A stretch of DNA of 64,000 nt. Source: Gammaproteobacteria bacterium. GTDB lineage: Bacteria; Pseudomonadota; Gammaproteobacteria; HK1. Below, in pieces: positions 45,800 to 56,111 of the stretch. The stretch's first letter is position 1. Each line of letters begins with the position of its first letter. The DNA lies in NCBI GenBank assembly GCA_022824305.1, contig JAJEAD010000033.1, positions 31,397 to 95,396 on the forward strand, read 5' to 3'. Both the position numbers and the translations under genes were made by a program. The notes beneath the pieces are model-generated. The model had not been told where the DNA came from and did no database searches. It saw nothing but the letters and a program-made list of their open reading frames with translations.

Positions 45800-46819
45800 A
45801 TGAAGAACATAAGTCACGCAATAATCGGCGCTGTCGCGCTCGCGTTCGGCCTGGTGGCCAGCGCAGGCGCGGGTACTCTCGAGGATGTTCAGGCCCGAGG
45901 CGAGTTGAACTGCATCGTCAGCACCGGCCTCCAGGGCTTTGCCGCCCCTAACGACGAAGGCGTGTGGGAAGGCTTCGACATCGACTTCTGCCGGGCCACC
46001 GCAGCCGCCGTGCTCGGAGACGCGAACGCGATCAAGGCGGTGACCGCGACCGGCAAGACGCGCTTCACCAAGCTGAACGCAGGCGAGGGCGACGTGCTGT
46101 GGCGCAACACCACCATCACCTTCGTGCGCGACGTCGACGTGCCGCTGCGCTTCCACGGCGTCAACTACTACGACGGCCAGGGCTTCATGGCGCGCAAGGA
46201 CCTTGGAGTGATGAGCGCGGCGGAGCTCGACGGAGCCTCGGTGTGCATCCAGACCGGCACCACCACCGAGCTCAACCTCGCGGACTACTTCCGCAGCAAC
46301 GGCATGTCCTACGAGGCGGTGACGATCGAGGACAACGCCGAGGCCCGGGAAAACTACCAGGCGGGACGTTGCGACGTGTACACCACGGATGCCTCCGGTC
46401 TCGCCGCCACGCGGGCCACCTTCCCCGATCCGGACGCCCACGTGATCCTGCCCGAGATCATCTCCAAGGAGCCGCTCGGCCCCGCCACCCGGCACGGCGA
46501 CGATCAGTGGTCCGACATCGTGACCTGGGTGCTGAACGCGACGGTCACCGCCGAGGAGAAGGGAGTCACCTCCGCGAACGTCGATGACATGATGGGCTCC
46601 AACGATCCCGAGGTGCTCCGTCTGCTCGGAGTCGAAGGCAATCTGGGCGGCATGTTCGGCCTGAACGCGGACTGGGCGTACCAGATCATCAAGCAGGTGG
46701 GCAACTACGGGGAGATCTTCGAGCGCAACATCGGCGTGAACACCCCCATAGGCCTCCCGCGGGGGCTGAACGCCCTGTGGACCGACGGCGGACTCCAGTA
46801 CTCTCCGCCCTTCCGTTGA
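45800..46819 (+). CDS. aapJ: general L-amino acid ABC transporter, periplasmic binding protein (AapJ-like)
   Basis: A 339-residue solute-binding protein with a Sec signal of about 24 residues (ending ASAGAG) and the SBP_bac_3 fold, starting LEDVQARGELNCIVSTG, GFDIDFCRATAAAVLG, and ending near GVNTPIGLPRGLNALWTDGGLQYSPPFR, the AapJ/BztA hallmark end. It captures a broad range of L-amino acids for the downstream permeases. GGAG at 45791 precedes the ATG at 45800. It is the first gene of a four-gene transporter operon. A weak promoter candidate (TTGGTC, 18 bases, TATCAT at 45627-45656) lies upstream. Confidence 0.93.
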   Translation: MKNISHAIIGAVALAFGLVASAGAGTLEDVQARGELNCIVSTGLQGFAAPNDEGVWEGFDIDFCRATAAAVLGDANAIKAVTATGKTRFTKLNAGEGDVLWRNTTITFVRDVDVPLRFHGVNYYDGQGFMARKDLGVMSAAELDGASVCIQTGTTTELNLADYFRSNGMSYEAVTIEDNAEARENYQAGRCDVYTTDASGLAATRATFPDPDAHVILPEIISKEPLGPATRHGDDQWSDIVTWVLNATVTAEEKGVTSANVDDMMGSNDPEVLRLLGVEGNLGGMFGLNADWAYQIIKQVGNYGEIFERNIGVNTPIGLPRGLNALWTDGGLQYSPPFR

Positions 46820-46905
46820 GCGCACGCCCGGCTCGAATCATCGAGTCCTGAAGCACCGGCGCCGGCGTGCCCTCGCACGCCGGCGCCACCCCCGGATCCC
46901 CGGCG

Positions 46906-48096
46906 ATGGCCGCCGTACCCATCGAAAGCCGTAGCGCCCTCTCGCGTCTCTGGAACAACCAGGAGACGCGCTCGCTCATCCTGCAGACCGTCACCCTGGT
47001 GGTGGTGCTCACGCTGGTGGGCCTCGTGCTGCGCAACGTCGCCATCAACCTCGAAGCGATCGGGAAGGAGTTCAGCTTCGATTTCCTGAATCAGCCCGCT
47101 TCCTACGACATCACCTTCTCTCCCTTCATCGAATACAGCTCCCGCGACACGCATCTGCGTGCGTACGCGGTCGGCTTCCAGAACACGCTGCTGGTCGCGG
47201 TATGCGGCATCGTGGCCGCCACCGTGCTCGGCGTGACGATGGGCATCCTGCGCCTCTCCCGGAACTGGCTCATCAACCGGATGGTCTACGTCTTCCTGGA
47301 GTTCACGCGCAACGTCCCGGTGCTGCTGCACATCCTCCTCGTGCACGGCATCATCGTGACTACCCTGCCGCCGCCGCGCGGCGCCATCGACGTGGGCGGC
47401 ACGGCATTCGTATCCAACCGCGGCTTCTACGTGCCGGCGCCGGTGTTCGAGGACGGGGCGGGAATCGTCGGCCTCGTCCTCGTCGCCGCCATCGTCGCCG
47501 CCCTGCTCTTCCGGCGCTGGGCGAAGCGCGTGCAGGTGGAGACCGGGAGGATCTACCCGGTGTTCTGGATCTGCGCCGCGATCATCGCGGGAGCGACGGC
47601 GCTGGCCTTCCTGCTCACCGGCACGCCTCTGGCGTGGGAGGTACCGGAGCTCAAGGGATTCAACTTCCAGGGTGGCATGGCGCTCAAGCCCGAGTTCCTC
47701 GCGCTGTGGCTCGCGCTGTCCTACTACACCTCCTGCTTCATCGCGGAGATCGTGCGCGCCGGGATCCTCGCCGTCAGCCACGGCCAGACCGAGGCGTCAT
47801 TCGCGCTGGGTCTGCGGCCGAACCGCACCCTGCAGCTCGTGATACTTCCCCAGGCGCTGCGCATCATCGTGCCGCCCCTGGTGAGTCAGTACCTGAACCT
47901 GACCAAGAACTCCTCTCTCGCCATCGCGATCGGCTACATGGACGTGGTCGCGACCATCGGCGGCATCTCCCTGATGCAGACGGGGAAGGAGATGGAGACG
48001 ATGATCATCGTTCTCGGGACCTACCTCGTCCTTTCGCTCATCATCTCGGCGTTCATGAACTGGTACAACCGCAGCATTCGCTACAAGGAGCGATAG
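46906..48096 (+). CDS. aapQ: amino acid ABC transporter permease (AapQ-like)
   Basis: A 396-residue inner-membrane permease with about eight hydrophobic segments. The long first periplasmic loop (after VLRNVAINLEAIGKEFSFDFL) is typical of AapQ/BztB. The EAA signature for contact with the ATPase is SHGQTEASFALGLRPNRTLQLVILPQALR. It pairs with the AapM-like permease to form the channel. I chose the ATG at 46906. It lies 86 bases after the binding-protein gene and 51 before the next permease. Confidence 0.92.
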   Translation: MAAVPIESRSALSRLWNNQETRSLILQTVTLVVVLTLVGLVLRNVAINLEAIGKEFSFDFLNQPASYDITFSPFIEYSSRDTHLRAYAVGFQNTLLVAVCGIVAATVLGVTMGILRLSRNWLINRMVYVFLEFTRNVPVLLHILLVHGIIVTTLPPPRGAIDVGGTAFVSNRGFYVPAPVFEDGAGIVGLVLVAAIVAALLFRRWAKRVQVETGRIYPVFWICAAIIAGATALAFLLTGTPLAWEVPELKGFNFQGGMALKPEFLALWLALSYYTSCFIAEIVRAGILAVSHGQTEASFALGLRPNRTLQLVILPQALRIIVPPLVSQYLNLTKNSSLAIAIGYMDVVATIGGISLMQTGKEMETMIIVLGTYLVLSLIISAFMNWYNRSIRYKER

Positions 48097-48147
48097 GATG
48101 CACGCGGGCAATCCTCCCTCCTCCGCGAAGGTCCGCGAGCGCGCCTG

Positions 48148-49281
48148 ATGGCCGAATCCGCTCCCCCGTCACGCTACGCGCCCGGCACCCATCCGGATCT
48201 GCCACCTCCGGTCCGGACCACGGGGCCCATCGCGTGGGCGCACCAGAACCTGTTCTCCTCCCCCCTGAACATCTTCCTCACCCTGGCCGGCCTCTGGCTC
48301 CTCTACTCGATCATCCCGCCCCTGGTGGAATGGGCGTTCATCAAGTCAGTCTGGAGCGCGGCGTCGCGCGCCGAGTGCTGGGACAGGATGGAAGTGGCCG
48401 AGGAGGCGGCCTGCTGGGCATTCATCAATCGCCGCTTCGAGTTCTTCGTCTACGGCTTCTACCCCGAGGCCGAACGCTGGCGGGTCAACCTCTGCTTCGT
48501 CATGATGATCCTCGCGATCTTCCCCGTGCTCTACGACAGGATGCCGGGGCGCCGGCACTGGTTCTGGTACGTGGCCGCCTTTCCCTTCCTCGCCGGCTGG
48601 CTGCTGGTCGGCGGGTTCGGCCTGGCCCCGGTGGGGACGGACGATTTCGGCGGCTTCATGCTGACCCTGGTGATCGGAGTGACCGGAATCTCCTTTTCGC
48701 TCCCCATCGGGATCGCGCTCGCCCTCGGCCGCACCTCCGACCTGCCGGTCCTGCGCATGCTCTGCGTGCTGTTCATCGAGTTCATTCGGGGAGTGCCCCT
48801 GATTGCGCTCCTCTTCGTGGCTTCGACCATGCTCAACTACTTCCTCCCGCCCGGCACCACCTTCGACCTGCTCATGCGGGTGCTGATCATGGTGACGCTC
48901 TTCTCTTCCGCCTACATCGCGGAGGTGGTGCGCGGCGGGCTGCAGGGGATACCGAAGGGACAGGTGGAGGCGGCGGATTCGCTCGGCCTCTCCTACTGGA
49001 AGGCGCAGCGCCTGATCATTCTGCCCCAGGCCCTCAAGATCTCCATCCCCGGCATCGTCAACACCTTCATCGGCCTGTACAAGGACACCACGCTCGTGCT
49101 GATCATCGGCTTGCTGGACCCGCTCGGCATCGGCCGCTCGTCGCTCGCCGACTCCGCGTGGGCCGGGCTCGCCCGGGAGATGTACCTGTTCATCGCGGTC
49201 TTCTTCTTCCTGTGCTGCTTCGGCATGTCGCGCTACTCGCTCTACCTGGAGCGCAAGCTCGACACCGGGTACGGGAGGTAG
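48148..49281 (+). CDS. aapM: amino acid ABC transporter permease (AapM-like)
   Basis: A 377-residue inner-membrane permease, second half of the heterodimeric channel, with about eight transmembrane segments and an EAA loop (GIPKGQVEAADSLGLSYWKAQRLIILPQALK). A cysteine-containing periplasmic insert (about residues 70-95, AECWDRMEVAEEAACWAF) is found in AapM proteins. The order binding protein-Q-M-P is the standard Aap/Bzt operon of Proteobacteria. Confidence 0.92.
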   Translation: MAESAPPSRYAPGTHPDLPPPVRTTGPIAWAHQNLFSSPLNIFLTLAGLWLLYSIIPPLVEWAFIKSVWSAASRAECWDRMEVAEEAACWAFINRRFEFFVYGFYPEAERWRVNLCFVMMILAIFPVLYDRMPGRRHWFWYVAAFPFLAGWLLVGGFGLAPVGTDDFGGFMLTLVIGVTGISFSLPIGIALALGRTSDLPVLRMLCVLFIEFIRGVPLIALLFVASTMLNYFLPPGTTFDLLMRVLIMVTLFSSAYIAEVVRGGLQGIPKGQVEAADSLGLSYWKAQRLIILPQALKISIPGIVNTFIGLYKDTTLVLIIGLLDPLGIGRSSLADSAWAGLAREMYLFIAVFFFLCCFGMSRYSLYLERKLDTGYGR

Positions 49282-49402
49282 CATCCGCAGCGAATACCGA
49301 TTCCAACGGCCCAAGCGCCTGCCACGGGCCAGGCGCGCGACACCTGCGGAGGCGGAAGGCTCGCGGGGCCGCGACCGGTGACAATTCGGGAGACAAAGAG
49401 AC

Positions 49403-50194
49403 ATGGCAGCGGGAAACCAGGGCGCACCGGATGCACTCCGCGCTTCGGCGGCGGACGGCGCGACGATCATCGCCATCAACGGCATGCACAAGTGGTTCGG
49501 AGAGTTCCACGTGCTCAAGGACATCAACCTCGAGGTCCGGCGCGGGGAACGCATCGTGATCTGCGGCCCGTCCGGCTCCGGCAAGTCGACGCTCATCCGC
49601 TGCATCAACCGCCTGGAGGAGCACCAGCAGGGATCGATCGTGGTCGACGGCACCGAGCTCACCAGCGATCTCAAGAACATCGAGATCATCCGCTCCGAAG
49701 TGGGCATGGTGTTCCAGCACTTCAACCTGTTTCCGCACCTCACGGTGCTCGAGAACTGCACTCTCGCGCCGATCTGGGTCCGCAAGACGCCGAAGGCGGA
49801 GGCGGAGGAGGCCGCGATGCGCTACCTGGAGCGGGTGCAGATCCCCGAGCAGGCCGAGAAGTACCCGGGGCAGCTCTCGGGCGGACAGCAGCAGCGCGTC
49901 GCGATCGCCCGCTCGCTGTGCATGAACCCGCGCATCATGCTCTTCGACGAGCCCACTTCGGCCCTCGACCCCGAGATGATCAAGGAGGTGCTCGACGTGA
50001 TGGTGGAGCTCGCGGAGAGCGGCATGACCATGCTCGTGGTGACCCACGAAATGGGATTCGCCACCGCGGTCGCGAACCGGGTCATATTCATGGACGCGGG
50101 GGAGATCATCGAGCAGAACGAGCCGCACGAGTTCTTCAACCACCCGCGGCACGAGCGCACCAAGCTCTTTCTGAGCCAGATCCTGTCGCACTGA
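49403..50194 (+). CDS. aapP: amino acid ABC transporter ATP-binding protein (AapP-like)
   Basis: A 263-residue ABC ATPase with Walker [10 protein letters not shown], signature [12 protein letters not shown], Walker [15 protein letters not shown] and the H-loop VVTHEMGFA. The C-terminus ([24 protein letters not shown]) is that of polar amino acid transporters. It powers import by the preceding permease pair. The 121-base gap before it carries no separate signal I can see. Confidence 0.94.
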   Translation: MAAGNQGAPDALRASAADGATIIAINGMHKWFGEFHVLKDINLEVRRGERIVICGPSGSGKSTLIRCINRLEEHQQGSIVVDGTELTSDLKNIEIIRSEVGMVFQHFNLFPHLTVLENCTLAPIWVRKTPKAEAEEAAMRYLERVQIPEQAEKYPGQLSGGQQQRVAIARSLCMNPRIMLFDEPTSALDPEMIKEVLDVMVELAESGMTMLVVTHEMGFATAVANRVIFMDAGEIIEQNEPHEFFNHPRHERTKLFLSQILSH

Positions 50195-50318
50195 CGACAC
50201 GCCGAGCGCCCGCGTTCGCACACTCGCAAAGCACGTCGAGGGGGCGAAGACGACAGCGGCCCCTGGGCACGCATCCGCGCGTCGGTGAATCGAGGCGCCC
50301 GAGAACGAGAGACGAGGC

Positions 50319-51455
50319 ATGAGCGCACCGAGCTTCACCCTCGGCATCGAGGAGGAGTACCTCCTCGTCGACCGCGACACCCGTGACCTGATCCACGAGG
50401 CGCCCGCCTCCATGATGGCGGAGTGCGAGGCGCTGCTCGAAGGCCAGGTGACGCCGGAGTTCCTGCAGTGCCAGATCGAGGTCGGCACCCGCGTGTGCGG
50501 CTCCATGGCGGAGGCGCGAGCGGACCTCTCCCACCTCCGCCGGACAGTCGCCCAGGTCGCGGAAGGGCACGGCTTCGCCCTGATCGCGGCCTCGACCCAT
50601 CCCTTCGCGGCATGGGGGGAGCAGAAACGCACCGCGAAGGAGCGCTACGAGACCATCGAGGCGGATCTTCAGCGCGTCGTGCGACGGCTCATGATCTGCG
50701 GAATGCACGTGCACGTGGGCATCGAGGACGACGAGACGCGCATCGACCTGATGAACCAGGTCGTCTACGTCCTGCCCCACTTCCTCGCACTGACCACCTC
50801 GTCGCCCTTCTGGCAGGGCGAGCCGAGCGGGCTGCGCTCCTACCGCATCGCGGTGTGGGACGAGATGCCGCGCACCGGCCTGCCCGACGCCTTCGACAGC
50901 TTCGGCGAGTTCCGCCGCCATCTCGACATCATGGTCAATGCGGGGATCATCGAAGACGGCACCAAGCTGTGGTGGGACATCCGCCCGAGCATGCGCTTTC
51001 CCACCCTCGAGATGCGCATCTGCGACATCGCCACGAGGCTCGAGGACGGGATCTGCGTCGCCGCGCTCTACCGGTGCTGGCTGCACATGCTCTGGCGACT
51101 GCGTATCGCCAATCAGCACTGGCGCCGCTACTCCGCCCTCCTCGTGCGCGAGAACCGCTGGCGGGCCCAACGCTACGGCATCGACGAAGGGCTGGTGGAC
51201 TTCGGCAAGGGCAGGATCGTTCCCTACCCGGCGCTGCTCGAAGAGATGATCGCTCTGGTTCGGCCCTCCGCCGAAGCGCTCGGCTGCGTCGCGGAGGTCG
51301 AGCACGCGCGCACCGTCCTTGCGCGTGGCACCAGCTCGCACCGCCAGACGGCGACCTACGAGCGGGCGCTGGCCGAAGGCGCCACCGGAGTGGAGGCGAT
51401 GCGCGCGGTGGTGGACATGCTCATCGAGGAAACGATGGCGGGACTGGACGACTGA
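50319..51455 (+). CDS. YbdK-family carboxylate-amine ligase (GCS2 type)
   Basis: A 378-residue ATP-dependent carboxylate-amine ligase related to type 2 glutamate-cysteine ligases. The N-terminal TLGIEEEYLLVD is the signature; CQIEVGTRVC, the metal-binding GMHVHVGI and the LWWDIRPSMRFPTLEMRICD block are all present. E. coli YbdK shows weak gamma-glutamylcysteine ligase activity in vitro, and the physiological role of the family is unclear. It lies 124 bases after the amino-acid transporter on the same strand. Confidence 0.9.
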   Translation: MSAPSFTLGIEEEYLLVDRDTRDLIHEAPASMMAECEALLEGQVTPEFLQCQIEVGTRVCGSMAEARADLSHLRRTVAQVAEGHGFALIAASTHPFAAWGEQKRTAKERYETIEADLQRVVRRLMICGMHVHVGIEDDETRIDLMNQVVYVLPHFLALTTSSPFWQGEPSGLRSYRIAVWDEMPRTGLPDAFDSFGEFRRHLDIMVNAGIIEDGTKLWWDIRPSMRFPTLEMRICDIATRLEDGICVAALYRCWLHMLWRLRIANQHWRRYSALLVRENRWRAQRYGIDEGLVDFGKGRIVPYPALLEEMIALVRPSAEALGCVAEVEHARTVLARGTSSHRQTATYERALAEGATGVEAMRAVVDMLIEETMAGLDD

Positions 51456-51586
51456 AGGCGGCTGCCTCGCCGGCATCTCCCCGGAGCCGGGCCGGGACCC
51501 TTCTCCCGGAGCTTCCCGGCGTTGACTTCCGGCTCCCAACGCACCCAAGCTTGGGATGACCTTGGTCACTCACCGGGAGCGATCGC

Positions 51587-52432
51587 ATGAACAACCGAAG
51601 CATCGATGTGGAGCCGATTGCCGGCGCGCTCGGCGCCGAGATCAACGGCGTCGACCTGCGCGGGCCAATCGCCGACAACACCCTGGCCGAAATCAACGAA
51701 GCCTTTCACGAGCACCTCGTCGTGTTCTTCAGGAACCAGGATCTCAGCCCGAAGCAGCATGCCGACTTTGCCTCGCATTTCGCCGAGCTCGTCCCGCACC
51801 CCTTCGTGCAGAGCATCGACGGATTTCCCGGGATCATCGAGATCGTCAAGGAGCGCGACGAGAAGACCAACTGGGGCGGCATCAACCTGCACTCCGACCT
51901 CACCTTCTTCGAAGAGCCCCCGATCGGGGCTGCGCTCTACGCACGAGAGGTCCCCCCGCATGGCGGCGACACGTTGTTCGTCAACATGTATCTCGCGTAC
52001 GAGACCCTCTCCGAGGGCATGAAGGCGCTGCTCGCCGACCTCCGGGGCGTGCACATATCGGCCGCCCCCTCCTCCTACTCCGCGAACTTCAAGGGCATGC
52101 ACGAGAAGCGCAACGATGCCGGCTCCGCGGCGCACCCGATGGTGATCACTCACCCCCGTACCGGTCGCAGGGCGCTGTACACGAATGCGTACACGAAGCA
52201 CCTGGAGAACATGACGGTCGAGGAGAGTCGGCCGATCCTGGACTACCTGGCGTCTCATGCGGCGAGGCCCGAGTTCAGCTGCCGCTTTCACTGGACCCCC
52301 GGCACGCTCGCGATGTGGGACAACCGGGTCACCATGCACTACGCCATTGAGGACGACTTCGCCGCCGAATCCGGCGGGGGCTATCGGCGGGTCATGCATC
52401 GGGCGACCTTCGAGGGCGAGCGCCCCCACTGA
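51587..52432 (+). CDS. TauD/TfdA-family dioxygenase (second locus)
   Basis: A 281-residue Fe(II)/2-oxoglutarate dioxygenase closer to classic TauD than the gene at 3099. It starts IDVEPIAGALGAEINGVDLR, with iron ligands in NLHSDLTFFEEPP (HxD) and WDNRVTMHYA (distal His), and the 2-oxoglutarate arginine in RRVMHRATF. TauD enzymes release sulfite from taurine; relatives use other sulfonates or phenoxy acids. No tauABC lies next to it, so taurine is not proven. The ATG at 51587 follows GGGAGCG. Confidence 0.9.
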   Translation: MNNRSIDVEPIAGALGAEINGVDLRGPIADNTLAEINEAFHEHLVVFFRNQDLSPKQHADFASHFAELVPHPFVQSIDGFPGIIEIVKERDEKTNWGGINLHSDLTFFEEPPIGAALYAREVPPHGGDTLFVNMYLAYETLSEGMKALLADLRGVHISAAPSSYSANFKGMHEKRNDAGSAAHPMVITHPRTGRRALYTNAYTKHLENMTVEESRPILDYLASHAARPEFSCRFHWTPGTLAMWDNRVTMHYAIEDDFAAESGGGYRRVMHRATFEGERPH

Positions 52433-52484
52433 ATCGCCGAAACCGGGCCACCGACCGGGGAAGTCGGCGCGCCCGGGACTCGAG

Positions 52485-52541
52485 CGCCGTGTTTCACCGC
52501 TTTCCTGCTGCGGACGCGAACCGGTAAAACAGGGCGGTCGA
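52485..52541. repeat. short copy of the dispersed palindromic repeat
   Basis: GCCGTGTTTCACCG (52486-52499) and the inverted CGGTAAAACAGGGCGG (52522-52537) form imperfect arms around CGCTTTCCTGCTGCGGACGC plus GAA. That 23-base segment is identical to 43245-43267. The copy lies between two convergent genes and could fold as a hairpin in either transcript. Confidence 0.6.
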
Positions 52542-52545
52542 AGGC

Positions 52546-53100
52546 TCAGGGAAACTCCTGCCCCGGCGGCATCGCTCCCTCGCGACGCGGGTCGTCGATG
52601 AGGCCGCTCTCCTGATCGTAGGGCACGAATCCCGCCCTCTGGAACACCGCGATCGCCTTCGGGTGATCGTGATTCGAGGTCCGGGTCCACACGCGGCGGG
52701 CGGGCTTCGACCAGGCCTGGTCGACCGCCCAGCCGAGCAGGTAGTTTCCGAGACCGCGACCGGCAAACTCCGGGATCATGCCGAGGTGAACGAGCTCCAC
52801 CTCGTCGTTCCAGCGCCGATCGAGCTCCGCGAACCCCGCCGGCACCCCCGCGACGTAGAGCACGTAGATCTCGACCTTCTCACTATGAATGACCGCCCGC
52901 ACCTCGTCGTCGCTCCATCGCCGCCGCTCGTGCCACAGCCACGCTCCGCCCACCGTGTTGTACAGGTAGCGATAGAAGGAAAGCGTGGGGCTCTCCGCCC
53001 GAAGCAGGCTCAGCTTGCCGCTGCGGTGCAAGGGCGGACGCACGGGCGGGCGGGTAATTTCGAGACAGGTGGTTATCCACTCGATCTTGCCGCTGGGCAC
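52546..53100 (-). CDS. GNAT-family N-acetyltransferase
   Basis: An acetyltransferase of about 184 residues. Family features are FYRYLYNTVGGAWLWHERRRW, YVAGVPAGFAELDRRW, LGMIPEFAGRGLGNYLLGWAV (acetyl-CoA loop GRGLGN) and the tail FQRAGFVPYDQES. Homologues usually begin close to the CLEITRPP segment, but no ATG lies there, so I used the in-frame GTG at 53100. The start is uncertain. The substrate is unknown. It is convergent with the TauD gene and divergent from the DUF2007 gene. Confidence 0.8.
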   Translation of the reverse strand: MPSGKIEWITTCLEITRPPVRPPLHRSGKLSLLRAESPTLSFYRYLYNTVGGAWLWHERRRWSDDEVRAVIHSEKVEIYVLYVAGVPAGFAELDRRWNDEVELVHLGMIPEFAGRGLGNYLLGWAVDQAWSKPARRVWTRTSNHDHPKAIAVFQRAGFVPYDQESGLIDDPRREGAMPPGQEFP

Positions 53101-53268
53101 CCGTGCGATGCGCCGAGCGGCTCCCGGCCTCTTCCTTCCGGGAAGCCTGCTGATCCGATCATCGTCCCGAGACCCGCCCACAACCCGATTATCCACCGAT
53201 GCGCGCGCCAGAGAAGCCCGGTGCCAGCTAGAATCCGTCGCGTTCCTCCACCGGCGGCGCCGGCGCCG

Positions 53269-53595
53269 ATGCGCAAGGTCTACAGCTCGGACAACTACCT
53301 GCTGATCGGGCACATGCGCCAGGTGCTCGAGAACAACCACATCCGTTGCACGGTGCGCAACGAGCACCTCATCGGGGGAGCGGGCGAGCTGCCGCCGATC
53401 GAGGTCTGGCCGGAGCTGTGGGTGCAGGAGGACTTCCAGTTCGAGCAGGCGCAGGACCTGGTCAACGCCTACCTGGAGGACCAGTCTCTTCCCCGGCTCG
53501 ACTGGCGCTGCCCCCGTTGCGGGGAAACGATTGAAGGTCAGTTCACCGACTGCTGGAGCTGCGGCACGGAGAGGCCCCACGGCGAACACGACTGA
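53269..53595 (+). CDS. DUF2007 domain protein with C-terminal zinc ribbon
   Basis: A 108-residue protein. The N-terminal DUF2007 signal-transducing-like domain (MRKVYSSDNYLLIGHMRQVL...LPPIEVWPELWVQEDFQFEQA) is followed by a zinc ribbon with two Cys pairs (CPRCGE and CWSCG). DUF2007 proteins are fairly widespread in gammaproteobacteria, with no known role; the domain resembles PII-like ferredoxin folds. The ATG at 53269 fits the family start. Confidence 0.85.
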   Translation: MRKVYSSDNYLLIGHMRQVLENNHIRCTVRNEHLIGGAGELPPIEVWPELWVQEDFQFEQAQDLVNAYLEDQSLPRLDWRCPRCGETIEGQFTDCWSCGTERPHGEHD

Positions 53596-53607
53596 GCGCC
53601 CGCGCGC

Positions 53608-54810
53608 TCACGGCGACGCCGCCCTTCGCATCGCGCCCGCGAGCCGCGCGGCGTTGCGGGCGAGCATGAAGTGCTCCTTCACCCAGGCCCGGGCTTCGCC
53701 GCCCCGGCGCAGACGGAGCGCGTCGTCGGAGGCGAATCGGGCCAGGGCGTCGGCCAGGGACTCGGGATTGCCGGGTTCGAAGAGCAGGCCGCTCCGATCG
53801 TGCTCCACCGCCTCCGCCACCCCCGGGGTCCGTGGCACGACCACCGCGAGGGCGTGGCTCATCGCTTCCGGCACGACGTTCGGCAGGCCGTCGCGGTCGC
53901 CGTTCTCCTCGATGACGCCGCTGTGGATGGCGACATCCGCCCACCGGTACATCTCCTGGACCTCCGCCTGCCCGAGGGCACCGCAGAGTTCAATCTGCGC
54001 GCCGAGCCCCGCGCGGTTGCGCTGGCCGGCGATTTGCCGGCGCAGGCGTCCTCCCCCGACGATGCGCAGATGGAAGGGCACTCCCCGCTCACGGAGCATC
54101 CGGCAAGCTTCGACCTGGAGGTGGTGCCCCTTCTTGGGAACGAGGCGTCCAACCGAGAGGAGGCGCAGGCGATCGACCTCGACGCGGCGCCCGACGCGTT
54201 CCGGCAGCCCGGGCAGACCGCGCCGGGCGAGCACGATGGCATCCGCGCGGGCGCCCCGGGACTGCAGGTAGGCGACGTTGGCGCGGGTGGTGGTGTGCAC
54301 GAAGCGCGCCGCGCCGAGCTTCTCGGAGAGAAACGCGTCCCCGCCGTGCCGGTAGATGTCCCGGGCGTGACCGGCGATGCTGAAGGGGATTCCCGCCAGA
54401 CGGCTCGAAACGGCGGCGGCGGTGGCCGGGCCGTGCGCCCACGCGGCGTGGAGGAGCCGATAGCCTCCGCCCCGTATGCGCTCGGCATGGACAAGCGCGG
54501 TCAGGACGCCCATCAACGTCATGTACCAGCTCTCCGGGCGCATCGAAGCATGCCCTGCGACGAGGCGCAGCGCCTCCCCTGGGCCTCCCCGGCACCGGCG
54601 AAGCTCGCGGAGCGCGGCCAAGGGCAGGCCCGACACTTCGAGCTTGCGTGCGTAGTGCACCGGGAACGCAGGAGGGACCTCGCGCCGGGGCATCGCCGCG
54701 TAGGGAAACACCTCCACTTCGATGCCATGCGCCAGCAGTCCTTCGATCTCGCGCTGGATGAAGGTCTCCGAGAGCTTCGGGAACCACTCGACGAAGTACG
54801 CGACCTTCAC
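53608..54810 (-). CDS. GT4-type glycosyltransferase (group 1)
   Basis: A 400-residue glycosyltransferase of the GT-B fold. The N-terminal lobe begins [19 protein letters not shown], a pattern typical of exopolysaccharide transferases. The C-terminal lobe has [19 protein letters not shown] and a donor-binding region with the E-x7-E-like [17 protein letters not shown]. It likely adds a sugar to a cell-surface glycan, but the sugar and acceptor are unknown. The GTG start at 54810 overlaps the upstream transferase by four bases. Confidence 0.9.
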   Translation of the reverse strand: MKVAYFVEWFPKLSETFIQREIEGLLAHGIEVEVFPYAAMPRREVPPAFPVHYARKLEVSGLPLAALRELRRCRGGPGEALRLVAGHASMRPESWYMTLMGVLTALVHAERIRGGGYRLLHAAWAHGPATAAAVSSRLAGIPFSIAGHARDIYRHGGDAFLSEKLGAARFVHTTTRANVAYLQSRGARADAIVLARRGLPGLPERVGRRVEVDRLRLLSVGRLVPKKGHHLQVEACRMLRERGVPFHLRIVGGGRLRRQIAGQRNRAGLGAQIELCGALGQAEVQEMYRWADVAIHSGVIEENGDRDGLPNVVPEAMSHALAVVVPRTPGVAEAVEHDRSGLLFEPGNPESLADALARFASDDALRLRRGGEARAWVKEHFMLARNAARLAGAMRRAASP

Positions 54811-55961
54811 GGGCGATGCGCCTGGCCCGCCCGCTCGGACAGGGCCTCGTAAGTGGCGCGCGCGCAGGCGTCCCAGGAGAACTGCAAGGCGAAGCGCCGC
54901 CCGTTCTCGCCCAGCCGGCGGCGGAGCTCGGGATCTTCGACGAGGCGCCGGATGGCTTCGGCGAGCGCCGCTTCGTCGCCGGGATCGACCAGCAGCCCGG
55001 TGACGCCGGCCCGGACCGCGCTCTCCACGCCTCCGGTCCGATGCGCGACGACCGGCAACCCGTTCGCCGAGGCCTCGAGATAGACGAGGCCGAAGCCTTC
55101 GACGCTGTGTCCGGCCACCCGGCTCGTGAGCGCGAAGAGGTCCGCCGCCTGGTAGTGAAAGGCCAGGCCCGCGTCGTCGACCTCGCCCCCGAACACGACC
55201 TCCGCCGCACACTCCTTCGCAAGGCGGCGAAGCTGTCGGGCGTAGGAGGGATCGACCACCGGACCCAGCATCACCAGTCTGAGGTTCCGCGAGGTCCGGG
55301 CATCGAGCCGGGCAAGCGCGCGAAGCAGCGACGCCTGCCCCTTCCGGGGATGGATGCGAGCGACGCAGAGGATGGTGATCTGCCCCGGCGAGCGGGTGCG
55401 GCGCGCCGGAGTGCCGAGGAGCGAGGGACGCGGCGCGCCCGCGGCGACCACCGTCTTCGAGTCCAGGTCGGGAAAGCGGGCGTGGAGCTCGGCGCGCACC
55501 CACTCCGAGAGCACCGTGATGCGATCCGCCCGGGCGAGCAGCGCGCCGAGCCAGCGCCGTCCGAGCCTGCCGGTCGAAATCTGCATCAGCTCCGACCCGT
55601 GCAGGGTGACGAGAAGGCGGGCCGGCCGAACCATGCCGGCGAGGCGAAGGGCCATCATGGCGCGCAGGGGTCCCTGCTGGCACACGTGCAGCACCGAGCG
55701 CCGCAGACGCCGGCGCTCCCGGAACAGGTACCACGCGGTCGCCGCGAGGGCTCCGATCTCGCCCGCCCAGCGGGGATGGGGAAGCGCCTCGAGGCGCATC
55801 GTCGCGTCGATCTCCGTCCAGCGCGGGTGGCGCGGGGCGAGCACCCGCACGTCATGCCCCGCGCGCATCGCCGCGCGGGCGAGCTCCCGCACGTAGACCC
55901 CGATGCCTCCGTGCACGGGAAAGAACTCGTGGGTGGCGAGCACGACGGGCAAGGCGGCCAT
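54807..55961 (-). CDS. GT4-type glycosyltransferase (group 1)
   Basis: A 384-residue GT-B glycosyltransferase. The N-terminal [25 protein letters not shown] contains the glycine-rich acceptor loop. The C-terminal lobe has [20 protein letters not shown] and the E-x7-E donor motif in [18 protein letters not shown] chose the ATG at 55961 ([13 protein letters not shown]), since the frame beyond it to 56018 lacks family sequence. It is translationally coupled to the next transferase (GTGA overlap), so the two probably build the same glycan in sequence. Confidence 0.9.
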   Translation of the reverse strand: MAALPVVLATHEFFPVHGGIGVYVRELARAAMRAGHDVRVLAPRHPRWTEIDATMRLEALPHPRWAGEIGALAATAWYLFRERRRLRRSVLHVCQQGPLRAMMALRLAGMVRPARLLVTLHGSELMQISTGRLGRRWLGALLARADRITVLSEWVRAELHARFPDLDSKTVVAAGAPRPSLLGTPARRTRSPGQITILCVARIHPRKGQASLLRALARLDARTSRNLRLVMLGPVVDPSYARQLRRLAKECAAEVVFGGEVDDAGLAFHYQAADLFALTSRVAGHSVEGFGLVYLEASANGLPVVAHRTGGVESAVRAGVTGLLVDPGDEAALAEAIRRLVEDPELRRRLGENGRRFALQFSWDACARATYEALSERAGQAHRP

Positions 55962-56111
55962 GGGCGATCGAGGGCGAGAGCGGAACCCGGGATGAGCGCT
56001 CGACAACTTTGGCACCATCGGTTAGAAACCGCGAGTCCGCAAGCGCGAGATGCCGCCCCGCGTCCCGTGGACGGGGATGTACGCTCAAGTGCCGCAAGTC
56101 GGAGAAGACCC